From contig JAYGXS010000003.1 of assembly GCA_036362985.1 (NCBI GenBank), forward strand, positions 3,078,699-3,142,698: a stretch of 64,000 nucleotides of DNA. The letters are read 5' to 3'. Position numbers and translations under genes: made by a program. Each line of letters begins with the position of its first letter. The first letter of the stretch is position 1. Positions 12,010-22,720 of this stretch are shown piece by piece. The stretch is from Ligula intestinalis (taxonomy: Eukaryota; Platyhelminthes; Cestoda; Diphyllobothriidea; Diphyllobothriidae). The notes beneath the pieces were generated by a model, which worked only from the letters and a program-made list of their open reading frames with translations, was not told where the DNA came from and did no database searches.

Positions 12010-12776
12010 TAGGGTGTGTCGGAAGTTACTGTCTCTTGATTTGCCATTAAAACGTAAACTATTAACCCTTTGAGATTGAAACTTGTTTTATTCGAAAGCA
12101 AAACCTTTTTTTATGCTATATTGGATTTATTTTTTCAATAAAATATATTTTCAATGATGGAAATGGTTGTTTTGACATTTTGGGTTTCGTTTCTTTGTCA
12201 CTTGCATAACGCTCCTTAGTGTATCAGGCGATAGTTGTCTTTTTGCAGAAAAAATATTGTTTTTAAGTTCTTGCAGATTTGTTGGATTTGTTACATACAC
12301 CCATGATTTCAGGTAGCCCCATGGGTCAAATCTGGAGTTCAAGGGGCCAAGGAATATTACCAAATCATTAAATCAAATGATTTGCAAAGCTTTCATTTAA
12401 CATTGTCATCGTTTTTCTTGCTGTATGGGCCGTGGCTCCATCCTGTTGAAACCAAGTATTACGTTGGCCATGTCTCTCGTTTTCAGAAATTATAAATTCG
12501 CTTATCGCCGTTCGGTATCTTTCACCATTAACTGTTACTGTTGCGCCATCATTATTTCCAAAAAGGTATGGGCCAATCACATTGGAAACAGTTTTTCCGC
12601 ACCACACCGTCACACGAAGAGAATGCAGCGGCCTTCATTGAATTTCTCTTGGATTTTCATCGCACAAAATTCTAAAATACCGTTTTTCGAATAAAACAAG
12701 TTTCGGTATCCTAGCGGTAATCGTTTTCGTTTTATTAGCAAATCAAAAGGGTCAGTTACTTCTGGGGCACCTTGTA
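12010..12776 (-). mobile_element. Short mariner/IS630-type DNA transposon with TIRs
   Basis: Terminal inverted repeats of about 50 bp lie at 12012-12064 and 12722-12774; both ends read 'ggtg', then a 'gaagt(t/a)actg' motif, 'ttgatttgc' and 'aaaacg'. TA dinucleotides flank both ends (12010-12011 and 12775-12776), as expected for this superfamily. The paralogous repeat at 37530-37560 has one TA and no insert, giving a natural empty site. At 767 bp the element is shorter than a full mariner (about 1.3 kb), and its minus-strand transposase is incomplete, so it is an internally deleted, non-autonomous copy. Confidence 0.8.
12155..12705 (-). pseudogene. Mariner-type transposase fragment (DDE family), frameshifted
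   Basis: Minus-strand pieces read DENPREIQ, then a stop, then VTVWCG, NDGATVTVNGERYR, a WFQQDGATAHTA block (second catalytic Asp in QQDGA) and, after a stop and frame changes near 12360, WGYLKSWVY and NPTNLQELKNNI. This is the catalytic core to C-terminus of a Tc1/mariner/IS630 transposase of the kind in which the 'QQDGATAHTA' motif is usual. The N-terminal DNA-binding half is missing. In-frame stops and shifts make it inactive. It sits exactly between the inverted repeats of the element at 12010-12776. Confidence 0.8.
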
Positions 12777-12910
12777 AATGCGATTTTTTAAACTTGGCTT
12801 CACTGCCATCTGGGCCACTTCAGACCATATAATTCCCTTTTGGAAGGGGTTCTGAGATTCTTTCATAGCACAATGATTAATAATAAATGGTTTAGCTCTG
12901 TGGTTCTAAA
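12777..12910. repeat. Repeat R5 copy 1, right part
   Basis: Continuation of R5 after the mariner insertion: 'aatgcgatt-tttaaac', 'ccatctg' and 'atagcacaatg' match 37545-37665 in order. Confidence 0.6.
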
Positions 12911-13379
12911 GTGCATAGAAAATTTTTCTTGAGTGAAAATTAATGCCTATTACAGTCAATAAACGGAACTAAAAAGGCGGAGTTCTAGATGTAAAGGATT
13001 TCCTACTATTAAATCAACTAAGTGGATAAAGATAACGTGAAAAAATAAATACCAAGTCAAATTTCATCAGGATTTTGCATGCAGCCCTATGCGTACTATA
13101 CGCCCTTCATCTTTTTCGCAAATACATTTGGAAAATATATTAATAGCATGCCCCTTTAAAAACTTCTCACAGCAGAAACTTACGAGTGCTGTGCTGCGGA
13201 GAATACCATTCTGCTTTGCGCTTATTTTAATACAACTTTCGTTACCTTTGCTTCATTGGAGATCCCATTTGACCATCAACTTACTGTGCAAACACAAAGT
13301 ACGGTCTCCTTCGGCTTTCTAAATATCTTAGTAGTCAAAGAACACAAATGCACTTAAAGTTTTTCAAATTAAATTGCCG
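12911..13379. other. No gene recognised
   Basis: AT-rich sequence with a 77-residue ORF at 13089-13322 that has no recognisable motif. Confidence 0.4.
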
Positions 13380-13740
13380 TTTCGCAGGCTGGATTATTTA
13401 TGGGTTGTTTGCTTGCGCCTAGAAATTAAGGTTTGGTGATAAAAATTAGATAGTCGTTAGGCGATAATGCTGAATTCGAGGGTCATAAACTGATTGGGTC
13501 TTATGTTATTCTTTAAAAACATTTGGTTATTAATATTTCGCCTGATGTACACTGGCTGAATAATCCTACTTCCAGTTGGCGGCAGTAGTTTGGGTTAATC
13601 TCTCTTAATTGGATATGTGTGTGCTTATAGAAACACACGCAGATATGGGGTCCAGCACAGTTAGTAACAGAGAAAATTTTCTAAGTATAGGGTTGCATAG
13701 ACGTCTAAATAACAACATTACGTTTTCAAGAACTTGCGTT
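13380..13740. repeat. Repeat R4, copy 1
   Basis: Matches 17440-17790: 'ggatgg/ggctgga', 'attaaggtt', 'aaaaat', then a block around 'atagaa(a/c)cacac', 'gatgggatc/atggggtc' and 'gaaaatt/gaaattgc'. Identity is low. In the genome it lies on one side of the gypsy fragment and copy 2 on the other. Confidence 0.45.
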
Positions 13741-14084
13741 TTATGCAGTATTTAACTGTCTGATATAAGGTCATGTTTTTATAAGGGCTATTGTGAGAAA
13801 TGTATGAGCTTTAACTGTTTGTTTTCATTAGTTTTTCTGCTGTCGGGGAAGTCTTCTGGTCTTTTTTGTGTCTTTAAAGTACCAGAGAATATGAGACGGT
13901 CCATAGTGTCCTTTCTGATACGTTGGGATTACTCTGCCATCTTACTTCTTATTTTCTGTTCATATTGAAGGAGATTTAAATAAAAGCCATAACCTTTTAT
14001 ATTATATCCACGGCTTGCGTTTATATCGTACACCAAAAGCCATAATTTGGCCGTTTAAAGATGCCGCATTCCAGTTATTTTGCA

Positions 14085-14400
14085 ACTTCACTTAAAAAGA
14101 CTTGGTCGTGTTTATACGTATCCTTCGAATGCTCATCTCAGCTGCCGGTATTTCCAATGCTTTGTAAGCTGACATTATAATGCAGTGACACTTTAAAACG
14201 GGCAAGCAATTTGCTGACCGTATTTTTAGTGAGGCTGCTTACCCTATCCACTGATAAAAAATGCCTGTGAAATCTTCCCGTAATATGCGCCAAAGCTTTC
14301 GTCACAAGCCTCGCCGCGCAACGACGCATCAGCACTCCCTACTCCCATTCTCAGCACGTTACCTCAAGGGTGAAAATACGGAAATTAAGAAGTTGAAAAC
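14085..14400. repeat. Repeat R3, copy 1
   Basis: Aligns with 43290-43605: 'aaagacttggtc', 'gctgacatta', 'aagcaatttgctga', 'catcagcactc', 'actcccattct-agtacg/agcacg' and 'gaaattaagaagttgaaa'. No open frame is conserved between the copies. Function and family unknown. Confidence 0.65.
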
Positions 14401-14954
14401 TGACCTGTCCCTATAACAGACGTGGATATCTTTTATACTTTACCTTTGAGTACTTTATGACCTTTTACCATGACCCATTACTTACCTTATTCCTTGGTCT
14501 CCGGGAGCCATTTTTGCAGACAATTTTGTCGATTACCTTAAAAATCAGGCATCTTTACCCTCTGTCCAAAAAGCTCTGCATTTGATTTTTATTAATAGCC
14601 TAAAATGAGGCTAATCTTTAAACTCTCCCCTGAGTAATGAATTGTCGGACGCTACTTTTTATGCAGATGGTGGTGTGGTAGCCCTTTGCCAAACTTGTAC
14701 GCATTTACATTTTTGCCATATTTTCATTTGTACATAACTGTCTAGACTAACCCTTGCCATTAAGCGTTTCTGTAACTTGCCTTTAGAACCTTTTGTTTAA
14801 GTTAGCACACAACCGTTTCCCGCTACACTAGAACTCGTTTTATGTTGATTAAATAGCGGACATTTTCTAACTATTGGTCTTCTTCACTAAACGGGTTTGG
14901 CTTTACGTGTTATTAGCGTGGGATCGCATCATCGATTGCCTATCTCAACTAAAG
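14401..14954. other. No gene recognised; contains one fragment of the 120-bp repeat
   Basis: At 14885-14950 the minus strand carries 'gcaatcgat' and 'gatgcgatcccacgcta', the motif of the 4.9-5.1 kb tandem duplication. The rest shows nothing recognisable. Confidence 0.45.
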
Positions 14955-15306
14955 TGGTGACCTCGTATTTTGGACAGCGACCATCTGTTCATCACGCGTA
15001 CATAGCGCGTTGACTTTACGCGTCTCCAAGCCAGTCAACAACCAATCAATTACAGCAACATTCGCTGCGCGCATTTTCTGACGCGTTCCTGTCACAAAAT
15101 ATGCCGAACGAGGACTCAGTATGCACAATCGCGCTGACGCTCCCTGAGTACTGGCCAAATGCGCCAGAATTGTACTTTCTTCGCATCGAGTCAAGTTTTT
15201 ACTCTGCGAACATTACCAAAGAAGTTACAAAATTCTACAGGCTGATTCAGGCGCTGCCACTGCAAGTGTTGTCTCAAGTGCAGTCTACAATTGGCACTGT
15301 ACCAAT

Positions 15307-15375
15307 TAGCACTGTAGCGGCCTGAAGTGAATGACCGAAAACAGCTGTTTGCCAACACGACTTTTCAATTAAAAG
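15307..15375 (+). mobile_element. Tiny PLE 3'-tail insertion in gag
   Basis: A block of about 65-70 bp interrupts the gag frame. It matches the extreme 3' end of the PLE at 26529-26580: 'gaatgaccgaaaa', 'gtttgccaacacgact' and 'tttcaa'. It has a hammerhead-B layout with the perfect 12-nt palindrome AAACAGCTGTTT as stem III. The upstream box reads CTGAAGTGA instead of CTGACGATGA, so one core base is missing. It is a severely 5'-truncated PLE insertion or a minimal non-autonomous copy. Confidence 0.7.
15318..15354 (+). ncRNA. Hammerhead ribozyme remnant, family B
   Basis: GGC (15319-15321), a damaged CUGA-G-GA box, GAA and AACAGCUGUU as stem III, U17, then GCC (15351-15353) pairing back with GGC as stem I. 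The palindromic stem III differs from the 26.5 and 60.8 kb copies yet remains self-complementary. The missing base in the core predicts no cleavage. Confidence 0.55.
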
Positions 15376-15974
15376 TCCATCTGTGGAAGAACCATATACT
15401 GAACTAAAGGCAGCGCTCCTGCGCCTGCACACAGTATCTGATCGCCAGAGATACAATCAACTCATCCGAGAAGATTCGTTGGGAGATAAAAAAACCCAGC
15501 GAATTGCTGAGAAGATTGGAAGCTCATCGTGGCGAGCTTCAGATAGACGACAAGATTTCTGAAGAAATCTTTTTGGAGCGTCTACCAGCAGATATCCAGA
15601 CAATCCTGATTTCCGGCTTCGAGGATCTGAGCGTCTCAAAACTTTCCGAGATGGCTGATAGAATGATGGAAGTGCAGGGATTCCAGCCACCATCTATATT
15701 GAGAATGTCAACTGCGCCAGCACACAGTGTGAACGAGCAACTTGTGAAACAAATGACGGCCCTGGCAGCAGATATGGCTTCTTTTAAACTCCAAGTTGCC
15801 CGCCTCGCCGCGCGCCAGTCTGTCAGTCCCCGCCGTGGTCACTCTGGTTCAAGAACTAGTCCCGATGGCCTGTGTCATTATCATGCGAGATTTGGCTCGG
15901 AAGCATACAGATGTGTTTTCCCTTGTTCTTTCAAGCCAACAAAGGGAAACCAGTCTGCCAGAGAATAGAGGCGA

Positions 15975-16288
15975 CCGCCTTCTCTGGTTCTGGAGGCTCG
16001 GGTCGCACTTTCTATGTCGATGACACCTTGACACGCAGACGATTCTTCGTCGACACCCGAGGCGTTTTGAGCGTCGTTACACCGACTCCAGCCGACAACC
16101 ACTGTCCTAACCCTGGCCTACATCTCCAAGCTGTTAACTCTTCATCTATTTCCACATTTGGCAGCCTATCCCTGACCCTGAACATTGGCCTGCGAAGATC
16201 TTTCTCCTGGATTTTTGTGATAGCCGATGTCCCTGATGCTATTCGTGGCGCCGACTTTCTTGCTGAGTTTGAACTCCTGGTGGATTGA
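15975..16288 (+). pseudogene. Gypsy protease, catalytic motif altered
   Basis: Aspartic protease region: TFYVDD, RFFVDTRGVLSVV, then LTLNIGLRRSF and DAIRGADFLAEFELLVD. The family motif D-T-G-(A) is D-T-R here (codons at 16052-16060), which should abolish activity. An in-frame TGA (16286-16288) follows LLVD; without it the frame would run straight into RT, so pro and pol were one frame. Confidence 0.8.
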
Positions 16289-17305
16289 CGCCGTTCCCGA
16301 CTTCTGCATCGCTCGACCGGCCTGTATGTTCGCGGATTGACTCCCTTCACGACTCCCACCAATCTATCTGTACTGGACACAGATATTGCTTGTGCTTACA
16401 GGGAGCTTCTTCTCCAGCATCCGAACATTACTAATCCGCAGTTTCGCAGCGGCGAGGTTCAGCACGGTGTCGTTCATCACATCCGAACAGCTGGTCCCCC
16501 TGCTTTCGCTCGGCCAAGACGACTGGCATCTGCCCGCCTGCAGGTTGCTAAGGCAGAGTTCGAACATATTCTGCAGCTGAGCGTCATCCAACCTTCCGAG
16601 AGCCCCTGGGCGTCACCTCTGCATATGATGCCCAAGGCAACATCGGGCGATTGGCGACCCTGTGGCGATTACCGAGCCCTCAACAACGCAACAGTGCCCG
16701 ATAGGTATCCCGCGCCACACCTTCACGACTTTGCCGGAACCCTTTTCGGAAAAGAAATCTTCTCGAAGATTGACTTGGTGTGTGCCTTTCATCAAATCCC
16801 TGTCGCTCCCGAAGATGTTCCCAAGACGGCCATCACTACACCTTTTGGTCTGTTCGAGTTCGTCCGCATGCTCTTCGGTCTTCGCAATGCTGCCCAGACG
16901 TTCCAGAGGTTCATCGACCAGGTACTACGTGGCCTGCCGTTTGTGTACACATGCATAGATGACCTCCTGGTGGCTAGTCGGAGTGCGTATGAGCACAAGG
17001 AGCACCTAGCCCTGGTTTTTGATCGTCTCGACAAGTTTGGTGTCCTCATCAATCCCTCCAAGTGTGTTTTTGGTGTGCCTTAACTCGAATTCCTTGGCCA
17101 TCGTGTTGACTCCCAGGGCCTGAGTCCTCTGCCCTCCAAGGTGGACGCAATTCGTGATTTCCCTCCACCCAACTCCAAGCGTCAGGTGCAAAGATTCATG
17201 GGCATGGTCAATTTCTATCGCCGGTTGCTCCCGAACTGTGCCGACCTCATGCTGCCGGTCACCAATCTGCTGTCTGGTCCGAAAGGTCTTTGCTGGTTAA
17301 TAACC
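16289..17305 (+). pseudogene. Gypsy reverse transcriptase, truncated
   Basis: The RT domain is recognisable from [36 protein letters not shown] (motif A Asp), [13 protein letters not shown] and [15 protein letters not shown]. The catalytic Y-x-D-D box reads C-I-D-D (16952-16963). A TAA at 17081-17083 interrupts the frame, after which LEFLGHRVDSQGLSPLPSKV and FMGMVNFYRR (thumb/connection) continue in the same frame to about 17295. Then unrelated AT-rich sequence begins, so RNase H and integrase are absent. Confidence 0.9.
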
Positions 17306-17439
17306 ACGTCCATAATTTAGTTCCAAAATAAATTAAGGTCCCGTTCGACGATAAAAATACCACTTAAACTGATTAGATCGTGTCCGTCGCCTTTCCTAGC
17401 AGTATAAGCAGGAACGCACTTAAATGCTCTCACGTTGAT

Positions 17440-17790
17440 TCGAAATTAGAATAACCGCTTGGTAGGATGGATAAGTTATGGGGTGTTTTTGTGCCCTTAA
17501 AATTAAGGTTGTGCCTAAAAATATAGGCTTTAATTGTGTATTTTATGGAATAAAATTATAAGGCAGTAAAACCCTATTTTATTCTGAAGAAAAAACGTGC
17601 CTAGTCACAGCTGGTCTCACCTCCTCTACGCCAGTTGAAAATTCATACTTTCAGTTAGCGAAGTTCGTTTAGGTAAATCCTTCCCAACCAGATTAATCTG
17701 TTTTCATAGAACCACACTTAGAGATGGGATCTGGGGATTAATAGACGAAATTGCCTAATCAGAGTATTGCGCATACTTCCGCACAAAATT
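17440..17790. repeat. Repeat R4, copy 2
   Basis: Low-identity counterpart of 13380-13740; see that entry for landmarks. It begins about 140 bp after the end of the gypsy fragment. Confidence 0.45.
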
Positions 17791-19100
17791 GCTAGAAACG
17801 TCTTTTGTATGAGAAAGTGAATTCCGTAGCGCGGTAGGCTAAACATAGGCCTTTAGAACCTCAGACGTGCCGCGAGCTGATTGCACACAACACGCTACGG
17901 GAGTTATGTCAGTTATTGCCTGTCGTGGGAACATCGGGGAAGTTCGCGTGATATGGATTGCAAATGGGAAGTTGTGGGTAATGGAGCCCACCAACCGCCC
18001 CCCCTCCTCTCTGCTACCTAATTCGTCGATCTCCGGGCACTGGGTCAAGTGATAGAATGGAGATAGATCTGGTCACAGTGGCTGGTCAAGCGTGTGACGA
18101 GTAATTCTAATCCCCTTCTTGGCGTCTGATGGTTGCCTCCGGTAGACGTGGAACCGCACATCGATGTTGTGTTAGGAGACAGCTGACGGCCCTCCGGACG
18201 TTCTTCAGTACAAACAGCGAATCTTTTCGTTCAGGTCGAAGAAAGGTTCATCATCCTTCGTAGGTAAGGGTTTGTTTAATAGAAGGTTTATAAGTTTGGT
18301 GGATAAATTTAATGACCGAAGAACCCTGGGTTAGTTTCCTAGGTATCCGAAACCCTACGTTGGCTGACGACGATCAAATGCACAAAAAATGTACACGGTA
18401 ACATCGTTCGACTTCTCCTATAACACGTCTCATGTGCCGTTAGGTATGCACTGAGTGCAGCGAGTACCTTTATAAGTGCCAATGCTAGGACGGTTATGGC
18501 CTTAACACCTACAATCTTCCAGACCCTGGTTCCTTAGGAGATTGGAGAGAAGACGGCGGAAAGTCGAGAGTAGATGGAACAGTGTATTGTTTACAGAAAA
18601 GTTATGGGAAAGTTGCCAGTCCATCCGGCCTGGCTGTACGGCCGGAGGGCACATGAGCGCGCGCCCTCTAACCCATCTCGCCCAGAGCCGATTTCCAAGT
18701 GAGGTCTTTGAGTAGTCGGGCCAGAAGACAGAGCGAGAGAGAGATAGCTTTCATTGGCTAGGTCGGCATGGAGATTTTGGGCAGAGAGGCAACTTGCGTC
18801 GGGCACGCGTGCAAGCTCCCATTCGTCGCCTGGTTTTTGAGCGTAGATGCGGGGACCGTGATTGGCTGATCCAGACGTCAAAAACCGCGTCGGCGAGCCG
18901 TTGGGAAAGTGCACTTCGATTAGGGCTAGTCAGCCAGGCACGAGCCGCTACACCTTAACGCATTAACCTCCTTGGTACCTTTCATCGTTGAGCCCAACCG
19001 CCACATAACTGTCGCGTCCAATACTGTTGCTATGTCATCCCTGGCAGTGGACTCGTGTGGACGCTTAAAAGCCGAGATCGATAAATCACTGCTTCGAAGA
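17791..19100. other. No gene recognised
   Basis: Contains a GC-rich stretch at 18590-18960. A 107-residue minus-strand ORF at 18591-18914 shows no domain. The phrase near 18908-18932 resembles the first 50 bases of the window. Confidence 0.4.
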
Positions 19101-19106
19101 GCAATT

Positions 19107-19146
19107 GGCGAGCATAGGTATACTTTCAATAAATTCTCATCCGGCC
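19107..19146 (-). ncRNA. Hammerhead ribozyme remnant, family C
   Basis: Minus strand: GGC, CGGAUGA (U4 of the box is changed to G), GAAUUUAUU, GAAA, a stem III of AGUAUA pairing with UAUGCU, C17, then GCC closing stem I with GGC. Pairing is kept but the core mutation predicts inactivity. Confidence 0.5.
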
Positions 19147-19445
19147 ATTACATTTTTATGGGAGGGGGAGAGGGTAAAGTTTAAAAAGTAAAATTATGTT
19201 CACATTTACAAGCGGCTAATTAAGCGGGGGAGAGAGGAGGCTCACAAAAATGCCGATAGCTAGGTGACCGTTGGCCACGCTAAACTTGGGGCTTGCAGCA
19301 GGTACTTTTGCACACAGAAAATCGGCTTCCTTAAACAGATAGCAGTTGCTTCTGCTGATGCTAGCAGTCCCTGATCCAGTGGGACCCTGTAGATCACCCT
19401 GAAGGCTCGTTGGGGTCCACCTGATGTCCGCAATCCAAAACCGTT
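19107..19445 (-). pseudogene. PLE GIY-YIG C-terminal remnant
   Basis: On the minus strand: AFRVIYRVP, a deletion, then QGLLASAEATAICLRKP, CVQKYLLQAPSLAWPT and a stop at 19260. This is the tail that follows the GIY-YIG nuclease in Penelope-like elements; compare 51290-51389. The nuclease itself is lost. It is followed (19107-19146) by a hammerhead-C motif, as in the larger copy at 20677-21650. Confidence 0.8.
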
Positions 19446-19479
19446 TTTATGTTTTACACTTAAACGTAGCACAACTAGT

Positions 19480-20640
19480 TTCGTATGAAAATAAATATGT
19501 TACGAAGTGCCGATTTCATTTTATTACCCATCAATAGGCCAAAATACGTGTTTACTATGCTTATTTGTCTGCGATGAGCAACCGCCTAGTACCAACAATT
19601 CAGGCGGCTTAAGCATTTTTTTGAATGTGAATGTAGAACGTAACGTGCAGCTTATACATATTTAAAGACTTAAATGAATTCTACTAACATCATGCCCCCC
19701 ACATACGTGAACATATTTTTTGGTCATAAGCCATCTGCACTTCCGACTTACAGCTTTGACTGCGTGTGTTCCGATTTTGTCATGTACCGGCTCTCCCCTC
19801 CCTCGTCAGTGCGCCGACGTTTATCAACTTTTGGCATGTAAAGACTGCAAAAAACTACCGGTATCGTCTGTTTGATGTCAGAAGGAATTTGGAGGACGTT
19901 TGGTTTACCTTTTGACGCTGGAAAGGCAACACAGACGCACACAGCGAATTGCAAATCTTTCCCTTGTCAGTAGCAGAAGACAGAAGGAACAGCATCAAAA
20001 AGCAACCGAGAGTGCAAAAAAGCCCGACAGAAGTAACAGGATAGGCTGCCGTTTTTTAAAATTTTTCCAGCCTGCTTAACTTTTTTTGATGCATGCATTT
20101 CGCTCCATCCTAGATGTTGGCTAAACAAGGACAGTTAGTGTTAGCGGTGATGGAGAAGAAAATATTTACCTGATTCCTAGCTTTTACGTTTTCGCCTAGT
20201 GCATTTCTCCGGGAGTAGGCGATTAAGATGATAGAGAAAAGTATGTCGGAAAAAAACCAGGGCATATGATCAGGTTATATGCCAAGCTGTCAAAAGAGTA
20301 AGGTGCAATCTCAATGAAAGGTTTATTTTCTGTCTGGATTAACTGATATTTGCTTAGTCTACACACGCAAGGAGCCGGAAATTTATTGCCGTAGTTCCGC
20401 AGTCGATATTAGTTGGCTACACACAAGGCAGATAGCGGAATATTATGTAAGCTGGGAGCTTGATTTTTGATCAACACAACATTGCTATAGGAAATTAATA
20501 CTCGAAACGTCAAACAAACCATAAAAAACAAACAGTTTTACATTTGAAAGTCTTGTATCCATTATTCTTCAGGCTAAGCTATAATATAAGGAGGGGTTTG
20601 GCAGATTTCCATATTAAGTTTGACCCAACTGTTTTAAGGT
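19480..20640. other. No gene recognised
   Basis: Low-complexity T-rich patches and short ORFs only. At 20485 a 'gaaacgtc' occurs without a CUGANGA box upstream. Confidence 0.4.
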
Positions 20641-20676
20641 TGCGAAAATTCTCATCACAGAAATCCGAAGAGCAAT

Positions 20677-20718
20677 TGGCGAGCATACGTTTACTTTCAA
20701 TAAATTCTCATCAGGCCT
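20677..20718 (-). ncRNA. Candidate hammerhead ribozyme, family C
   Basis: Minus strand: GGC, CUGAUGA (20708-20714), a 9-nt stem II region, GAAA, then the quasi-palindrome AGUAAAC/GUAUGCU as stem III (A-U, G-C, U-G, A-U, A-A, A-U, C-G), C17 and GCC closing stem I. It lies right after a PLE coding region, the known location of these ribozymes. Stem II is weak. Confidence 0.6.
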
Positions 20719-21650
20719 TTACATTGAAGTGTAAAAGGTTAATTATGCTCAAAGTTACAAGCAAATTACTCCACAGGGTTAGGGGAGGGGGTCGGGGTAG
20801 AAGCAGGCAGCTAATTAAGCGGCAATTAGGGAGAAGGGGCGGTGGAAGAGGAGAGAAGAGACTTGGGAAAATGCCGGTAGCTGGGTGGCCGTTGGCCATG
20901 CAAAGTTTGGGGCTTGCAGCAGGTTCTTCTGCGCGCACAAAATTGGCTTCCTCAACCGGATAGCAGTTGCTTATGCTGGTGCAAGCAGTCGCTGACCCAG
21001 TGACTTAGTGTAGCTTGGTGGTACCTTGTAGATCACCCTGAAGGCTTCGTTGGCGTTCACCTGATGTCCGGAATCCACCATGTGCGCCAGGATAGAGCTG
21101 TTGATGGTGCTGTTGGTATTGAAATCACCCTTCCTTAGCCATTGTGGTAGGTGTTCCTCTATCCTTTTGCATAGGTGCCGACTCGTGCGACCAATATAAC
21201 CTGCTCCACAGTAGCAAGTAAAGGAGTAGATACACATGGAGGTGGTCTGAGTCGGTAACCTGTCCTTGCCTTCCCCATGTAAGACCGGGTTAGTTGAGAA
21301 TAATACCTGAACTGTCGCTGCTGGTAAGGTTCGTGATACGGCCTCATCAAGGCGTCTTTTTAGAAGTTCGCCTTCCGCGTCTCCTCAAAAGGGCACTATA
21401 AGAAATAAGGTGTTATTCTCCACAGTAAACGTTGTGATTTTGATGTCTTTGGCAGCCATATGCTTGGTAATAAGTCTCTCGTGATATCAATTCTCACAGA
21501 GTTATTTCTGGATTTTCTCGAGTTCATCTTCCAAAGTATCTTCTGAGCAATTTTTATCTAGCTCTTTGCATTAAACAGCGAACTAGATTTCGCTGTTCAC
21601 TAAATCCAACGCCCAGCGAGTTTTCCGTCGTAGCAAATAAAACCCCGGAA
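20677..21650 (-). pseudogene. PLE 3' half: RT thumb, GIY-YIG nuclease and 3' end
   Basis: Minus strand, decayed. It starts near 21640 with RNLVRCLMQRA, then EDTLEDELEKIQK, KRRLDEAVSRTLPAAT, VLFSTNPVLHGEGKDRLP and an open stretch (20971-21237) with CIYSFTCYCGAGYIGRTS, LCKRIEEHLPQWL, LAHMVDSGH and AFRVIYKVP. GIY-YIG nucleases of PLEs nick target DNA for target-primed reverse transcription. A frameshift separates the final APNFAWP-like tail. The RT catalytic part is missing (5' truncation). A GA/CT-rich 3' region and a hammerhead-C motif (20677-20718) complete the end. Confidence 0.88.
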
Positions 21651-22489
21651 TATGGGGTATCCGACTTGGTTTGTGACTTAAATTAACGAAATTGCTAAAC
21701 ATGTCTACATAGGACCTCAGTGCTGTGTATGCATCCTGAAAAAGTTTATTCGTTCTCAAAAGGATTGGAATAATACATTTTACTGAATTGTGATCGCATG
21801 GAATACATCTACTGGGAGTATTGTTCTAGGAACCCCTGCATTTTGCCCGCATAGATACTGGGTGCTGTTGAATCAAACTCTGAAACTTGGTTTGCCCCAA
21901 TAGAGCCAAAACTCAGCAGATAAACCACGTATACGTAAAGTTAAAAATGCATTGTAGATACGCGCCCACAAATTTCAGATTGCAGGTTTTAGGAAGGCAC
22001 AATCGTGAACTCTGATCATGGCATTTCAAGGAAACTTCCAGCCCGCATGACACGGCTGTAAGCAAGTGCATGCGTACCGGCGACTGTCTACTTCAATCAG
22101 ATCTGGCCAATCGACTCGCTGTGGCGAACTCACATAAGGCTGTGCTGTAAAAACGGTGAGGACTGTCACGCTCATACAATTCTGACACTGTCCCCTTCAA
22201 GGTTGCTTGTGCACTTGTTCGGATGTCGACTTCCCCATCCTTTTTTCCGCTATTTCTGTACGGCGTAAGCTTTTCCTCCAATCGGGCGTCTTACTTCCTT
22301 GTTTTCCTGACTTGAAGATCGCCTCCCGTATTTAGCCGCTGCGATAATATCACCATGGTTCAAGCAACTGGGAGGTGAATTGAGAAGCATTACCCCTGAG
22401 CAGAACAAAATCACTTACTCTAAGACACACGTCCACAGTTACGTCCATCGGTCTTCGCCTAAAATTCTTAGCCAAATGGAGACGTCGAA
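21651..22489. other. No gene recognised
   Basis: Only short ORFs without motifs. Upstream remnants of the PLE at 20677-21650 may extend a little into this stretch but cannot be supported. Confidence 0.4.
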
Positions 22490-22720
22490 GTCAACTAGAT
22501 CGCTGGGACACTGTGTTTATTTGCCTGGCGTTTCGATATCTGTCACAAATTCATCTTCAGAGACATACTCACAGAACAGTAGCAGAAACAGTTTGTGTAT
22601 GCACCGGGTTTCGCCGTAAAATGTAAACATACAGAAGAAATCGATAAATATCCTGCGTGTCTTCTGATTTGTCGCATCAGCCATGACCATCTGGCCTTGC
22701 GGTGTTGGCTAAAACAAACT
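22490..22720 (-). repeat. Hammerhead-A bearing repeat, third copy
   Basis: Same family and orientation as 1417-1660, sharing the 5' part ('gaccatctggcc'), 'aatcgataaat', 'ttctgtgag', the hammerhead and 'agcgatc-agt'. Confidence 0.65.
22522..22565 (-). ncRNA. Hammerhead ribozyme remnant, family A
   Basis: Minus strand: CUGAAGA (22554-22560), 19 nt, GAAA then CGCC where better copies have CGUC, so U16.1 is changed to C. Stem I with AGGC is kept. The substitution at the cleavage triplet predicts inactivity. Confidence 0.45.

Larger units (their letters stand above)
15101..15968 (+). pseudogene. gag: Gypsy gag, interrupted and frameshifted
   Basis: The N-terminal part (15101 on) reads as the usual start of invertebrate gypsy gag, with LPEYWPNAPELYF followed by a KFYRLIQALP stretch. 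It is broken at about 15307-15375 by a short PLE-type tail. The frame resumes at VEEPYTELKAALL, SDRQRYNQLI. An extra A in a run of seven (15488-15494) shifts the frame before ELLRRLEAHRGE, FLERLPADIQ and MADRMMEV, the typical capsid C-terminal half. A CHYHARFG...C...C zinc-knuckle-like motif lies near 15880-15925. Gag packages the element RNA; this copy is dead. Confidence 0.85.
14955..17305 (+). mobile_element. Decayed Ty3/gypsy-type retrotransposon, 3'-truncated
   Basis: In order on the plus strand: a leader beginning 'tggtgacctcgt' (a possible primer-binding-site region), gag, protease and reverse transcriptase. Homology stops at about 17295, just after an LSGPKG motif, before RNase H and integrase. 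No LTR is visible at either side. Lesions include a foreign insertion and a one-base shift in gag, a TGA after protease, a TAA within RT and altered catalytic motifs in both enzymes. It cannot be autonomous. Confidence 0.85.

Noticed and set aside
18591..18914. 107-residue minus-strand ORF as a gene
   Set aside because: It lies in GC-rich sequence where stops are rare, and has no known motif.
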